A stretch of DNA of 54,588 nt from Mycolicibacterium malmesburyense. Its GTDB lineage: Bacteria; Actinomycetota; Actinomycetes; Mycobacteriales; Mycobacteriaceae. The notes beneath the pieces were generated by a model. That model saw only the letters and a list, made by a program, of their open reading frames with translations. It had not been told where the DNA came from and did no database searches. The stretch spans positions 1-54,588 of the forward strand of contig NZ_CVTB01000259.1 of assembly GCF_001050015.1 (NCBI RefSeq), given 5' to 3'. Of the stretch, positions 16,208 through 23,954 are shown piece after piece (within the stretch, counting starts at the first letter, position 1; each line of letters begins with the position of its first letter). The position numbers and the translations under genes were made by a program.

Positions 16208-17455
16208 ATGCCGACGGTTCGCACTAGGACCTCTGCTGGAACTCGCGCGCTGCGCGGTCGTCCCCGGCTGGGCGCATCGGCGATCGCCAGACTTCTCGCC
16301 GTCCTTTCCACTGTGCTCCTGACCGCGGTGGTGGCGAGCTGTTCGAACGGCGAGAGCGGGACTTCTGGCCAATCCACATCGGGTCCGCCGCCGGAGCCCG
16401 TTGCGGAGGCGGGTTCCGTCTGGGTGGCAGACGAGACTGGGAACAGCCTGACAGTGGTCGACGCGGCGACCAACGCCGTATCGACCACGCTGACCGGCAT
16501 TCAAGGGCCACACAACGTCCAAGTCGGGCGCGATGCCGCCACGGTGTACGCGACGAGCGCGGGCACCGACGCGGTTGTGGCCATCGACGCCGCTACCTAC
16601 GAGGTCGCGGCGACGGCGTCTACTGGCCGGCACCCCGCACATGTGGTCGAGGCGCCCGACGGCAAGGTGTATGTGGCCAACTCCGATGACGGAACCGTGT
16701 CTGTGTTCCAGAGTCGCAGCCTGAAGCCAGCCGGCGTGATCGAGGTGGGCGGGATGCCGCACGGGTTACGCGCGGCAGCCGACGGTTCGGTGATCGTCGT
16801 CGCCAACCACATGACCGGCGCGCTGGATGTCATCGAAGCGCACTCCGACCAGAAGCGGTTCTCGGTGCCGGTTGGCGATGGTCCGGCGCAGGTGGCGGTC
16901 AGCGCCGACGGCCGTTACGCGTACACCGGCATCACGGAACCGGCAGCGGTGGTGAAAGTCGATCTCCAAACGCGCAGGGTGGTCGGTAGCGTCGCGGTGT
17001 CGGCGCCGCCGGTGCAGGTGTACCTCACCCCCGACGACGCCACGGTGGTCTCGGCTGACCAGGGCATTCCGGACGCACCCGGGCAGGCCGCGTCGCTGAT
17101 CGACACCTCCGCGATGACCGTGCGCGCGACCGTGCCGACCGGGGCCGGACCGCACGGTGTGGTGATCGATCCCGCGGGCACGCTCGCATGGGTCACCAAT
17201 AGTTACGGGGACACCGTCTCGGTCGTCGACCTGGCCGGCCGGACGGTGGTCGCCACCATCCCGGTGGGCAAGGGGCCCAACGGAATCAGCTACTCACCAC
17301 GCCCGCCCGCACCCGCCGCGCCCACCGTTGCACTGCACCTCCCCGCGACGAACCCCGACGGAAAACCCAGCGGGCCACCCCCGCAGCACCCAGACGGGCA
17401 GGCCCCCACCCACCAGACCGAGGCGCCGGATCAACCCGGGCACCGACATGGCTGA
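16208..17455 (+). CDS. YVTN-type beta-propeller lipoprotein
   Basis: A 415-residue lipoprotein. A long N-terminal signal ends at a lipobox-like VASC near residue 39. A seven-bladed YVTN/NHL-like propeller fills about 60-365, its blades repeating patterns such as VYVANSDDGTVSV, PHGLRAAADGSVIVVAN and AWVTNSYGDTVSVVD. The last 50 residues are proline-rich. The start at 16208 places the signal correctly; upstream in-frame sequence is not signal-like. It overlaps the next gene by 8 nt, so the propeller and a rhodanese lipoprotein are probably made together on the cell surface. Such propellers usually act as binding scaffolds. Confidence 0.84.
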   Translation: MPTVRTRTSAGTRALRGRPRLGASAIARLLAVLSTVLLTAVVASCSNGESGTSGQSTSGPPPEPVAEAGSVWVADETGNSLTVVDAATNAVSTTLTGIQGPHNVQVGRDAATVYATSAGTDAVVAIDAATYEVAATASTGRHPAHVVEAPDGKVYVANSDDGTVSVFQSRSLKPAGVIEVGGMPHGLRAAADGSVIVVANHMTGALDVIEAHSDQKRFSVPVGDGPAQVAVSADGRYAYTGITEPAAVVKVDLQTRRVVGSVAVSAPPVQVYLTPDDATVVSADQGIPDAPGQAASLIDTSAMTVRATVPTGAGPHGVVIDPAGTLAWVTNSYGDTVSVVDLAGRTVVATIPVGKGPNGISYSPRPPAPAAPTVALHLPATNPDGKPSGPPPQHPDGQAPTHQTEAPDQPGHRHG

Positions 17456-17909
17456 AACTGCTCACTCCACGTCGGTCACCAGGCCGTCCCGTTTCCTTGC
17501 CATGGTTCTGACGGCCATCGGCGTGGTGGGGTTGAGCGCATGCGTATCTGAAGGTGTTCCACCGGCCCCTGCCTCCCAAGCCGAGTCGGCGAGCGCCGCG
17601 CGGCTTGTGGACCCAGGGGAGTTCGCCGCGGCGATCGCCGAGCCCGATCGCGTGACGGTGAACGTTCACGTGCCCTTCGAGGGCGACATCCCCGGAACAG
17701 ACATTTCGATCCCGTTCGATCAGATCGCCGCTCAAGCCGAGCGCCTACCCGCCGATCGCAGCACCGCCCTGGCCATCTACTGCCGCTCTGGTCCGATGAG
17801 TACGGTTGCGGCCCAGACACTTCGCGATCTCGGCTACACCGACGTCGTCGAGCTCCGCGGGGGCATGCGCGCGTGGCAGGCCGACGGCCGTCAGGTGACG
17901 GGTATCTGA
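17448..17909 (+). CDS. Rhodanese-domain lipoprotein
   Basis: A 153-residue lipoprotein with lipobox LSAC near residue 31 and a rhodanese domain at about 48-150. The active-site loop is IYCRSGPMS, with the cysteine present. The VTVNVHVPFEGDIPGTDISIPF segment (about 67-88) is the family's substrate-side start, in which the usual DVR aspartate is replaced. The closing segment is ELRGGMRAWQADG. Its ATG overlaps the propeller stop by 8 nt. An extracytoplasmic thiosulfate- or persulfide-type sulfurtransferase is likely. It may connect functionally to the sulfur island 5 kb away, though nothing in the sequence proves that. Confidence 0.85.
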   Translation: MAETAHSTSVTRPSRFLAMVLTAIGVVGLSACVSEGVPPAPASQAESASAARLVDPGEFAAAIAEPDRVTVNVHVPFEGDIPGTDISIPFDQIAAQAERLPADRSTALAIYCRSGPMSTVAAQTLRDLGYTDVVELRGGMRAWQADGRQVTGI

Positions 17910-17933
17910 CCTGTAATGCTGCGGCGCAATGCC

Positions 17934-19196
17934 TTACGGCCTCGTAGCTGAAGTGCCGACCGCCTGTGGTTGAAGCCGGCCGGCGCGGTCCAGTCGGTAG
18001 AGCGCGAAGGCCGCCATCACCCCGATGACGCTCAACACCATCCATGTCAGCTCTGGCGCTCCGGCGTCGGCGGCCTTCTGCATGAGCGTTCCCGTGGCGA
18101 GATTGCCGACGAGGATTCCGATTCCGACGATGGTGTTGTAGAACCCGTAGTGCGTGCCGACCAACCGGCCGCCTGCCAGCGATACCACCGTGTCCATTTC
18201 GAAGGGGAACACCGCGGCCGATCCGATTGCCAGCACCGCGGCACCGACGAGGAGCGCGACCACAGCTGCGATCCCGCCCGCACGGTTACCGTCGGGCAGC
18301 ACGGCAATCGGGATGAACGACGACGCGAGAATCAGCATGCCGATCACCAGTGAGTGCCCGGGCCCCCACCGCTCGGCGAACCACTGTGTGATCTGGAGTT
18401 GGCCCGCGACCGCGACCAGTCCGGAGATGACGAAAACACCCGCGACCACGAGCGCTTCGGAATCCGGCATCAGGTCCTTGGCCTGCAGCGGTAGTGCCAG
18501 ATAGACCTGGAAGGAAAGCACATACGATCCGATCATTGCCGCCGCGAACAGCAGGAAGGAACGGTTGGCCACGACAGTTCGCCAGTCGTCCAATACCGAG
18601 GACTCTTCCCGGGGCTGGGTGGCGGTGTTCTGCGGGAGCGCGAAGAGTTGCGCGATTGTCAAAGCCGCAAAGATCGCGGCCGCAGCGGCCGCGGCAACGC
18701 GGAAATCGAGGACCATCAGCGCGAGGCCGACCAGCGGGCCCGCGAGGATGCCCCCCTGGTAGAAGACGTTGAACAGGGCGAAAGCTTCGACACGACGGGG
18801 GCCGGCGTCGGCGGCGAGGTACGCGCGCACTGCAGGATTGAACAGCGCCCCGGCGAACCCTGTTGCCGCCGAGGCGATCAGGACGGTGGGTAGCGAGTCG
18901 GCGAAGATCAGCAGGCCAAAGCCGACAGTGCGCAGTAGGCAGCCCGCGACGATGAGCGGCTTGTATCCGACGCGGTCGGCCAACGTTCCGCCGACGATGA
19001 ACATGCCCTGCTGGGAGAAGTTGCGCACGCCCAGGACCAGGCCGACGGCCCAGGCGGCCAGCCCGAGCGGCCCGGCGAGGTAGCCGGCCAGATAGGGCAT
19101 CAGCATGTAGAAGCCGAGATTAATACCGAACTGGTTGATCATCAGCAGCCGGCTCGGCCACCCGAAACTGCGGAATTCGGCGATAAGGCTCCTCAC
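17934..19196 (-). CDS. MFS transporter (Rv0849-type partner of CysK2)
   Basis: A 420-residue major facilitator with about 12 hydrophobic helices. Loop motif A is [13 protein letters not shown] after helix 2, and [12 protein letters not shown] lies in the next cytosolic region. I chose the GTG at 19196, whose GTGA overlaps the stop of the CysK2-like gene by 4 nt. In-frame sequence further upstream lies inside that gene. The order lpqS-cysK2-MFS recalls the M. tuberculosis Rv0847-Rv0848-Rv0849 locus, part of the copper-responsive RicR regulon. The transported compound is unknown. Confidence 0.85.
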   Translation of the reverse strand: MRSLIAEFRSFGWPSRLLMINQFGINLGFYMLMPYLAGYLAGPLGLAAWAVGLVLGVRNFSQQGMFIVGGTLADRVGYKPLIVAGCLLRTVGFGLLIFADSLPTVLIASAATGFAGALFNPAVRAYLAADAGPRRVEAFALFNVFYQGGILAGPLVGLALMVLDFRVAAAAAAAIFAALTIAQLFALPQNTATQPREESSVLDDWRTVVANRSFLLFAAAMIGSYVLSFQVYLALPLQAKDLMPDSEALVVAGVFVISGLVAVAGQLQITQWFAERWGPGHSLVIGMLILASSFIPIAVLPDGNRAGGIAAVVALLVGAAVLAIGSAAVFPFEMDTVVSLAGGRLVGTHYGFYNTIVGIGILVGNLATGTLMQKAADAGAPELTWMVLSVIGVMAAFALYRLDRAGRLQPQAVGTSATRP

Positions 19197-20302
19197 CGCA
19201 CCGCCCCAACCGGATCGACCACCGTGGCGCACCGCGTCCATGAGGAGACCACACGTCGTGTGGGGTTGTCGATGACCAACGGTTCGGCGGGAGGTGCCGC
19301 GCCCAGTAGACCGTGCTCGCGGCAGAAATCGTCGTTGTAGATCGTGTCGAAGTAGCGCTGGGGGCCGTCGGGGAAAATCGCCGCGATCGTCGTATCCGCC
19401 GGGTAGGTGCGCGCCGCCCAGCCGGCGACCAGAGCCACTGCCCCGACACTCCAACCGCCGCTGGCGTAATGGGTGGCGGCCATCGTGCGGCAAGCCCACA
19501 CGGCTTCGGCAGGGGCGACCCAATGAACCTCGTTGAAGGCCTCGTAGTCGACGTTTCCCGGATAGATGCTCGACCCCAGGCCGCGCATCAGTCGTGTCGC
19601 GGCCGGTTGGCCGAAGATGGTGGAGCCCACCGTGTCGACGCCGATCAATCGCATGTCGGGATTGAACTCTCGCAACACCCGCGCCACACCGGCCGAGTGG
19701 CCGCCGGTACCGACCGAGCACACCAACACGTCGACAGTGCCGAGTTGGGCGTGCAATTCCAGAGCCAGCCCGCGGTACGCGTCGACGTTGTGGGGGTTGT
19801 TGTACTGATCCGGATACCACGCGCTCTCGTCGGCGGCCAGAATCTGAAGCACCCGGTCACGGCGCGCCTGTTGCCAACCACCGTCGGGATGCGGCTCGGT
19901 CACCAGGTCGACCTCGGCGCCATACGCCCGCAGCATGCGCTGGATGATCGGCTCCATGCCGGGATCGGTCACCAGGGTGACCGGATGCCGATAGACGGTG
20001 CCAGCGAGTGCCAGGCCCAAACCCAGTGTTCCGCTGGTGGATTCGACTATTCGGCCACCTGGGCGCAGCGCACCGCTGGCCCGCGCCCGTTCCACCATGT
20101 ACATGGCCGGACGGTCCTTCATGCCACCGGGACTGAAGCCCTCGAGCTTGGCCCAGAACCCTCGATGAGCCGGCGCAAAGGGTTCTGCAATGCGCAGCAC
20201 CGGGGTTTGGCCGACCATGGTGCCCGGCCGGTCATAGCGACCCAGGCATCTTTGGCCAGGAGTATGCAGTTTCAGACTATGCAGGGACAGAACGTGATTC
20301 AT
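19193..20302 (-). CDS. cysK2: PLP-dependent CysK2-like cysteine synthase family protein
   Basis: A 369-residue fold-type II PLP enzyme. The Schiff-base lysine lies in [14 protein letters not shown] (about 57-70). [14 protein letters not shown] is the substrate-binding loop, and [13 protein letters not shown] binds the PLP phosphate. The C-terminal extension past DDFCREHG is longer than in CysK1/CysM. In M. tuberculosis CysK2 is an S-sulfocysteine synthase that uses O-phosphoserine and thiosulfate, and that reaction is inferred here from family and neighbours. It translationally couples to the MFS gene (4-nt overlap). The ATG at 20302 has no clear ribosome-binding site, and an ATG at 20218 is an alternative. 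Confidence 0.83.
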   Translation of the reverse strand: MNHVLSLHSLKLHTPGQRCLGRYDRPGTMVGQTPVLRIAEPFAPAHRGFWAKLEGFSPGGMKDRPAMYMVERARASGALRPGGRIVESTSGTLGLGLALAGTVYRHPVTLVTDPGMEPIIQRMLRAYGAEVDLVTEPHPDGGWQQARRDRVLQILAADESAWYPDQYNNPHNVDAYRGLALELHAQLGTVDVLVCSVGTGGHSAGVARVLREFNPDMRLIGVDTVGSTIFGQPAATRLMRGLGSSIYPGNVDYEAFNEVHWVAPAEAVWACRTMAATHYASGGWSVGAVALVAGWAARTYPADTTIAAIFPDGPQRYFDTIYNDDFCREHGLLGAAPPAEPLVIDNPTRRVVSSWTRCATVVDPVGAVR

Positions 20303-20413
20303 CTAAGTGCATCGCTTCTGCATCGAGCCGCGGAAATCGGTATGCGGCAGCTGAAAGGGGGCGACGGTCACCGACCGTGCCGCAACCAGGCGGCGTGGTC
20401 TGACGCCGCCGGA

Positions 20414-20827
20414 TCAGCGTCGCGCGATGCAGAGTCGGGTGAGCAGCACCCGGCCAGACAGAACGGACGGCCGTGACTTGGGGGGACCGCGGATGGCCGC
20501 CAGTGCCGGTTGATGCCAGCACACCGCGACAACCGCGAGCGCGGCGATCAGCCCCAACAGCACGAGTGAGGTGGACGCCCGTGGAAGGACCGCCTCGGCG
20601 AGCGCATCCGGGGGCAACGCGGGCGACGCATCACCGATGTGCTGGTGATCGACGACGACCGGGTGATCACCGACGAGGGCCGACGACAGTGCGTGTGGCG
20701 CGTGCGCCGGGGTGACCTCGTTGACCGGCAACGCCCATTGGGCGGCGACGGCGACGAGCCACAACGCCATACCCAGCGCGATCGCCACGCGGGTCCCCGA
20801 TGCTGGGACAGCCACCCTGTATCTCAC
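20414..20827 (-). CDS. lpqS: LpqS-like small exported/membrane protein
   Basis: About 137 residues if it starts at the GTG at 20827. Hydrophobic segments lie near residues 13-32 and 82-102, with an exposed part between them containing VVVDHQHIGD and AVLPRAS. It ends in the distinctive basic motif LLTRLCIARR. That ending, and its place upstream of the CysK2-like and MFS genes, match M. tuberculosis LpqS (Rv0847), a copper-induced protein. A lipobox cysteine is not evident in the first hydrophobic segment, which reads VAVAAQWALP. It may therefore not be a true lipoprotein here. The start is uncertain, with GTG, TTG and internal ATG options. Confidence 0.68.
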   Translation of the reverse strand: MRYRVAVPASGTRVAIALGMALWLVAVAAQWALPVNEVTPAHAPHALSSALVGDHPVVVDHQHIGDASPALPPDALAEAVLPRASTSLVLLGLIAALAVVAVCWHQPALAAIRGPPKSRPSVLSGRVLLTRLCIARR

Positions 20828-21018
20828 AATGTTGCCGAGGGTAGCAGCGGAATCACGATCGCCCCTCTCGCCCAAGGACCTGACGCCATCTCGTTACCGG
20901 GTCGCGACATCATTGCTTCCGCGCGTGTACAAGGCCTGATCAGAGGGTGTGCAGGAGGTACGCGACGTCCGGAACCGAGCGTCAGAATCCGGTCCATCCA
21001 CTGTTGAGAGCCGGGTTT

Positions 21019-21034
21019 CTTCACCAAATCTTCA
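21019..21034. promoter_or_regulatory. 11-bp phased direct repeat upstream of the DUF305 gene
   Basis: CTTCA occurs at 21019-21023 and again at 21030-21034, an 11-bp step typical of OmpR-family binding sites. The second copy lies within AAATCTTCA, a 9-mer also found at 23872-23880 upstream of the response regulator. Confidence 0.4.
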
Positions 21035-21125
21035 GCGAACGACTACAGCAGCCCTACAGCCCTTCGAGAAGACTTACGGCGGATCGGTTCGTGATGGACT
21101 TCGTGACGGACGTGGAGGACGTGTG

Positions 21126-21857
21126 GTGAAGGTAAACCGGCCCTTGGTGATCGGAGCGGCGGTGCTGGCCGCAGCGTCAGTTCTCGCAGCGTGTAGTAAC
21201 TCTGGGACCAACCAAGAGACGGCATCCCCCGCGCCCACTCCAACCGTGAGTGCAGCGCCGGCTGCGAGCCACAATCATGCCGACGTGATGTTCGCCCACC
21301 ACATGATCCCGCATCACCAACAGGCGGTCGAGATGAGCGACATGATCTTGGCGAAGCAGGGCATCGACTCACGAGTGGCCGACATGGCGAGGCAGATCAA
21401 GGATGCGCAGGGTCCCGAGATCGAACAGATGCAGGTTTGGCTCGACCAGTGGGGTATGCCCGGACCGGGCGGGATGCCCGGGCCGAAAGGCACTGGTGGC
21501 AACATGCCCCCCGGTCATGGCGGAATGCATGGCTCTGGAACCGACACCGTCCCTCCCCCGGCATCACCCGGACCCAGCGGGTCGATGATGCCGGGCATGC
21601 CGGGGATGGGAAACATGCCGGGCATGGAAGGGATGATGTCGCCGGCTGATATGCAGGCCCTGCAGAACGCTCAGGGCGTCGAGGCCAACAAGCTGTTTCT
21701 CACCCAGATGATTCAGCACCATCAGGGCGCAATCACCATGGCGCAGAACGAGATCGACAACGGTCAATACCCCGACGCGATCGCGCTGGCCAAATCGATG
21801 GTGAGCAGTCAGCAGAAGGAGATCGATACCATGAACGAGATACTCAAGTCGCTGTAG
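21126..21857 (+). CDS. DUF305 lipoprotein with a Met/His-rich linker
   Basis: A 243-residue lipoprotein. I chose the GTG at 21126, since GGAGG lies 7 nt upstream; the GTG one codon earlier is possible. A lipobox LAAC near residue 21 is followed by two DUF305 helical hairpins: the first contains FAHHMIPHHQQAVEM, the second LTQMIQHHQGAITM. The linker between them is extraordinarily rich in Met, Gly, Pro and His, including MMPGMPGMGNMPGMEGMM. Paired histidines and Met clusters of this sort bind copper in other envelope proteins, so a periplasmic or surface copper buffer is likely but unproven. It is divergent from LpqS-CysK2-MFS and convergent with the two-component system. Confidence 0.88.
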   Translation: MKVNRPLVIGAAVLAAASVLAACSNSGTNQETASPAPTPTVSAAPAASHNHADVMFAHHMIPHHQQAVEMSDMILAKQGIDSRVADMARQIKDAQGPEIEQMQVWLDQWGMPGPGGMPGPKGTGGNMPPGHGGMHGSGTDTVPPPASPGPSGSMMPGMPGMGNMPGMEGMMSPADMQALQNAQGVEANKLFLTQMIQHHQGAITMAQNEIDNGQYPDAIALAKSMVSSQQKEIDTMNEILKSL

Positions 21858-21914
21858 TGGCCCGCACCGTCGTCGATGACGCTGCATCTAGCCGGTGGCG
21901 TGGTACGCCTACCG

Positions 21915-23072
21915 TCACGAGCTGACCGTCGGCGTGGCCTGATGCTTGTCGAAGGCGTGCGCGCCGATCGTGGGATGTAGCGGCACCGTCAAGGTGAAGG
22001 TTGCCCCTTCGCCGGGACCGCGGCTGGTTGCGCTGATGTGGCCGCCATGGGCCTCCGTCAGCGCCTTGGCGATTGCCAGCCCGATCCCCGCACCACCGCG
22101 GTCACGGTCTCGGGCGGTGTCTGCCCGGTAGAAGCGCTCAAACAGGTGTGGCAGATGTTCGGCGGCGACGCCATCCCCGTCGTCGGAGACCGTGAAAACG
22201 ACATCGGTGCCGACAGTCTCGACAGCGAGGGTGACGTGTCCGCCGGTGGGAGTGTGCCGCAGTGCGTTGTCGAGCAGATTCCCGATCACCTGGGCCAGGC
22301 GCTGGCTATCACCCCACAGCCGGGGCCCATCGTCGAACCGAACCTTCAGCGACACACCATTTGCGGCGTAGCGATCGGCGACCGCGGCACGCACCGTGCC
22401 GATCAGTTGGCGGGGGTCAACCCATTCGGATGCGATGGTGGTGTGGGCCTCCTCGGCTTGCGCGAGCGCGGCGGCGTCCGCCGAGAACCGCACAAGACGG
22501 CCGGTCTGCTCACGCAGCATCGCGACGGTGGGCGCGTCGAGGGCTTTCACACCGTCCTCGACGGCCTCGAGGTAAGCCTCGAGCACCGCCACCGGGGTAC
22601 GGATCTCGTGGGCCAGGTCACCGAACAACTGGCGGCGGGTCGATTCCACCGCTTGCAGACGTTGTGCCATCTGGTTGAAAGCGGCTGCCAGTCCATCGAA
22701 TTCGTCGCCCAGTTGCGGTGGTGTCACCCGAATGCCGTAGTGGCCCTCGGCCACCGTCGTCGCCGCCGCTGATATCTCGGCGACCGAGTGCTGTACGCGC
22801 CGGCTCAGATAGAGGGTGACGACGAACGCGGTCAAGGCCGCCACCGCGATCGCGCCCCCGACGGAGATAGCCGTGGCATGGCGGTAGGCCTGTTCGGCGT
22901 GGAACTGTTCACTGGAGTCATGTGGCACGCCTGCCTGATGGAGGTGCTCACGGAACAACGGCGGACCGACCAGTGACGCCACCACCCAGGTCGTGACGCC
23001 CACGGCAAGCAACACCAGTCCCTGCGCCAACAGCAACCGGCGGAGCATCCCGCTACCCCTCGGCGCCCTCAC
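21915..23072 (-). CDS. Two-component sensor histidine kinase
   Basis: A 385-residue kinase. Transmembrane helices lie at about 12-35 and 68-90 around a short outer loop. A HAMP domain follows at 91-143 and HisKA with H155 in FGDLAHEIRTP. The ATPase domain has the N box GNLLDNALRHTP, G1 DDGDGV and G2 GGAGIGLAI. The outer loop has five histidines within about 25 residues (H43, H45, H51, H58, H65), suggesting metal or pH sensing. The GTG start overlaps the response-regulator stop by 4 nt. An ATG eight codons in is an alternative. Confidence 0.92.
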   Translation of the reverse strand: MRAPRGSGMLRRLLLAQGLVLLAVGVTTWVVASLVGPPLFREHLHQAGVPHDSSEQFHAEQAYRHATAISVGGAIAVAALTAFVVTLYLSRRVQHSVAEISAAATTVAEGHYGIRVTPPQLGDEFDGLAAAFNQMAQRLQAVESTRRQLFGDLAHEIRTPVAVLEAYLEAVEDGVKALDAPTVAMLREQTGRLVRFSADAAALAQAEEAHTTIASEWVDPRQLIGTVRAAVADRYAANGVSLKVRFDDGPRLWGDSQRLAQVIGNLLDNALRHTPTGGHVTLAVETVGTDVVFTVSDDGDGVAAEHLPHLFERFYRADTARDRDRGGAGIGLAIAKALTEAHGGHISATSRGPGEGATFTLTVPLHPTIGAHAFDKHQATPTVSS

Positions 23073-23827
23073 TGCCCGGTGCCCATTCGGTATCCCACCC
23101 CGCGAACAGTGAACACGAACCTGGAGTCGGCGGGGGCGTCACCGAGTTTGCGTCGAAGATGCCCGACGTGAACATCGACCAGGTGGCGGTTGCCGACCCA
23201 AGTCTCGCCCCAAACCGATTCGATGAGCTGCCGACGACTCCAGACCACACCGGGGCGCGAGGACAGGGCGGCGAGAATGTCGAACTCGGTGCGCGTCAAC
23301 GCAATCAACTTGTTGCCGAGATACACCTGCCTTCCGGCGACATCGATCGACAGTGGACCGAACACCCGCGGTGCGGGCACCTCGGCGTTCATCGAGACCG
23401 CTGCCGGATCCGATGCGCCGACTGTGCGCGGACGACGCAGCATCGCCCGGATCCGCGCAACCAACTCCCGGGGACTGAACGGCTTGGTCACGTAGTCATC
23501 TGCGCCGACCGAGAGGCCGACGATGGTGTCGACCTCGGTGTCGCGAGCGGTCAGCATCACCACGTACGCGTCGGAGAATGTCCGCAGCTGGCGGCACACC
23601 TCGACCCCGTCGATCCCGGGCAGGCCGAGATCCAACACCACCACATCGGGGTCGACCTCACGCGCAACCGCGAGGGCTTCACCCCCCGTGTGCCGCACCG
23701 TGACGTCGAAATGCTCCCGCGCGAGATAGCTCGCCACCACCTCCGCCAGCGGCGCCTCATCATCGACCACCAGGGCGCGGTAGCCGGAATCCACTGGGCA
23801 CACAGACGATTGTGCGGCGCTGTCCAT
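23069..23827 (-). CDS. OmpR-family response regulator
   Basis: A 252-residue regulator: receiver domain at about 15-132 with acidic residues VVDDE and phospho-acceptor D66 in VVLDLGLPG. Switch residues are T93 in MLTARD and K115 in YVTKPFSP. A winged-helix DNA-binding domain occupies about 155-250 and ends in FTVRGVGYRMG. GGGG lies about 5 nt before the ATG. It is co-transcribed with the kinase. The promoter region holds AAATCTTCA, the same 9-mer seen upstream of the DUF305 gene, so autoregulation plus control of DUF305 is a testable idea. Confidence 0.93.
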   Translation of the reverse strand: MDSAAQSSVCPVDSGYRALVVDDEAPLAEVVASYLAREHFDVTVRHTGGEALAVAREVDPDVVVLDLGLPGIDGVEVCRQLRTFSDAYVVMLTARDTEVDTIVGLSVGADDYVTKPFSPRELVARIRAMLRRPRTVGASDPAAVSMNAEVPAPRVFGPLSIDVAGRQVYLGNKLIALTRTEFDILAALSSRPGVVWSRRQLIESVWGETWVGNRHLVDVHVGHLRRKLGDAPADSRFVFTVRGVGYRMGTGQ

Positions 23828-23871
23828 CACCCCATCGTGCCGCTCAACCGTCAGCTTCTGGGCTGTTGGCG

Positions 23872-23880
23872 AAATCTTCA
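23872..23880. promoter_or_regulatory. 9-mer shared with the DUF305 promoter region
   Basis: AAATCTTCA lies 45 nt upstream of the response-regulator start. The same 9-mer is at 21026-21034 upstream of the DUF305 gene, and AAC follows three bases later at both places. It is a candidate half-site for the regulator. Confidence 0.3.
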
Positions 23881-23954
23881 CACAACCATCATCAAACCGT
23901 CCTGACGCTAGCCGGAACGCAGGCGAAGATGGCGGCGGCCATGCTGGATCGCCG

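Noticed and set aside
20828..21122. Possible RicR-type copper operator between lpqS-like and DUF305 genes
   Set aside because: No convincing TACCC-spacer-GGGTA palindrome could be found by eye; only the CTTCA direct repeat stands out.
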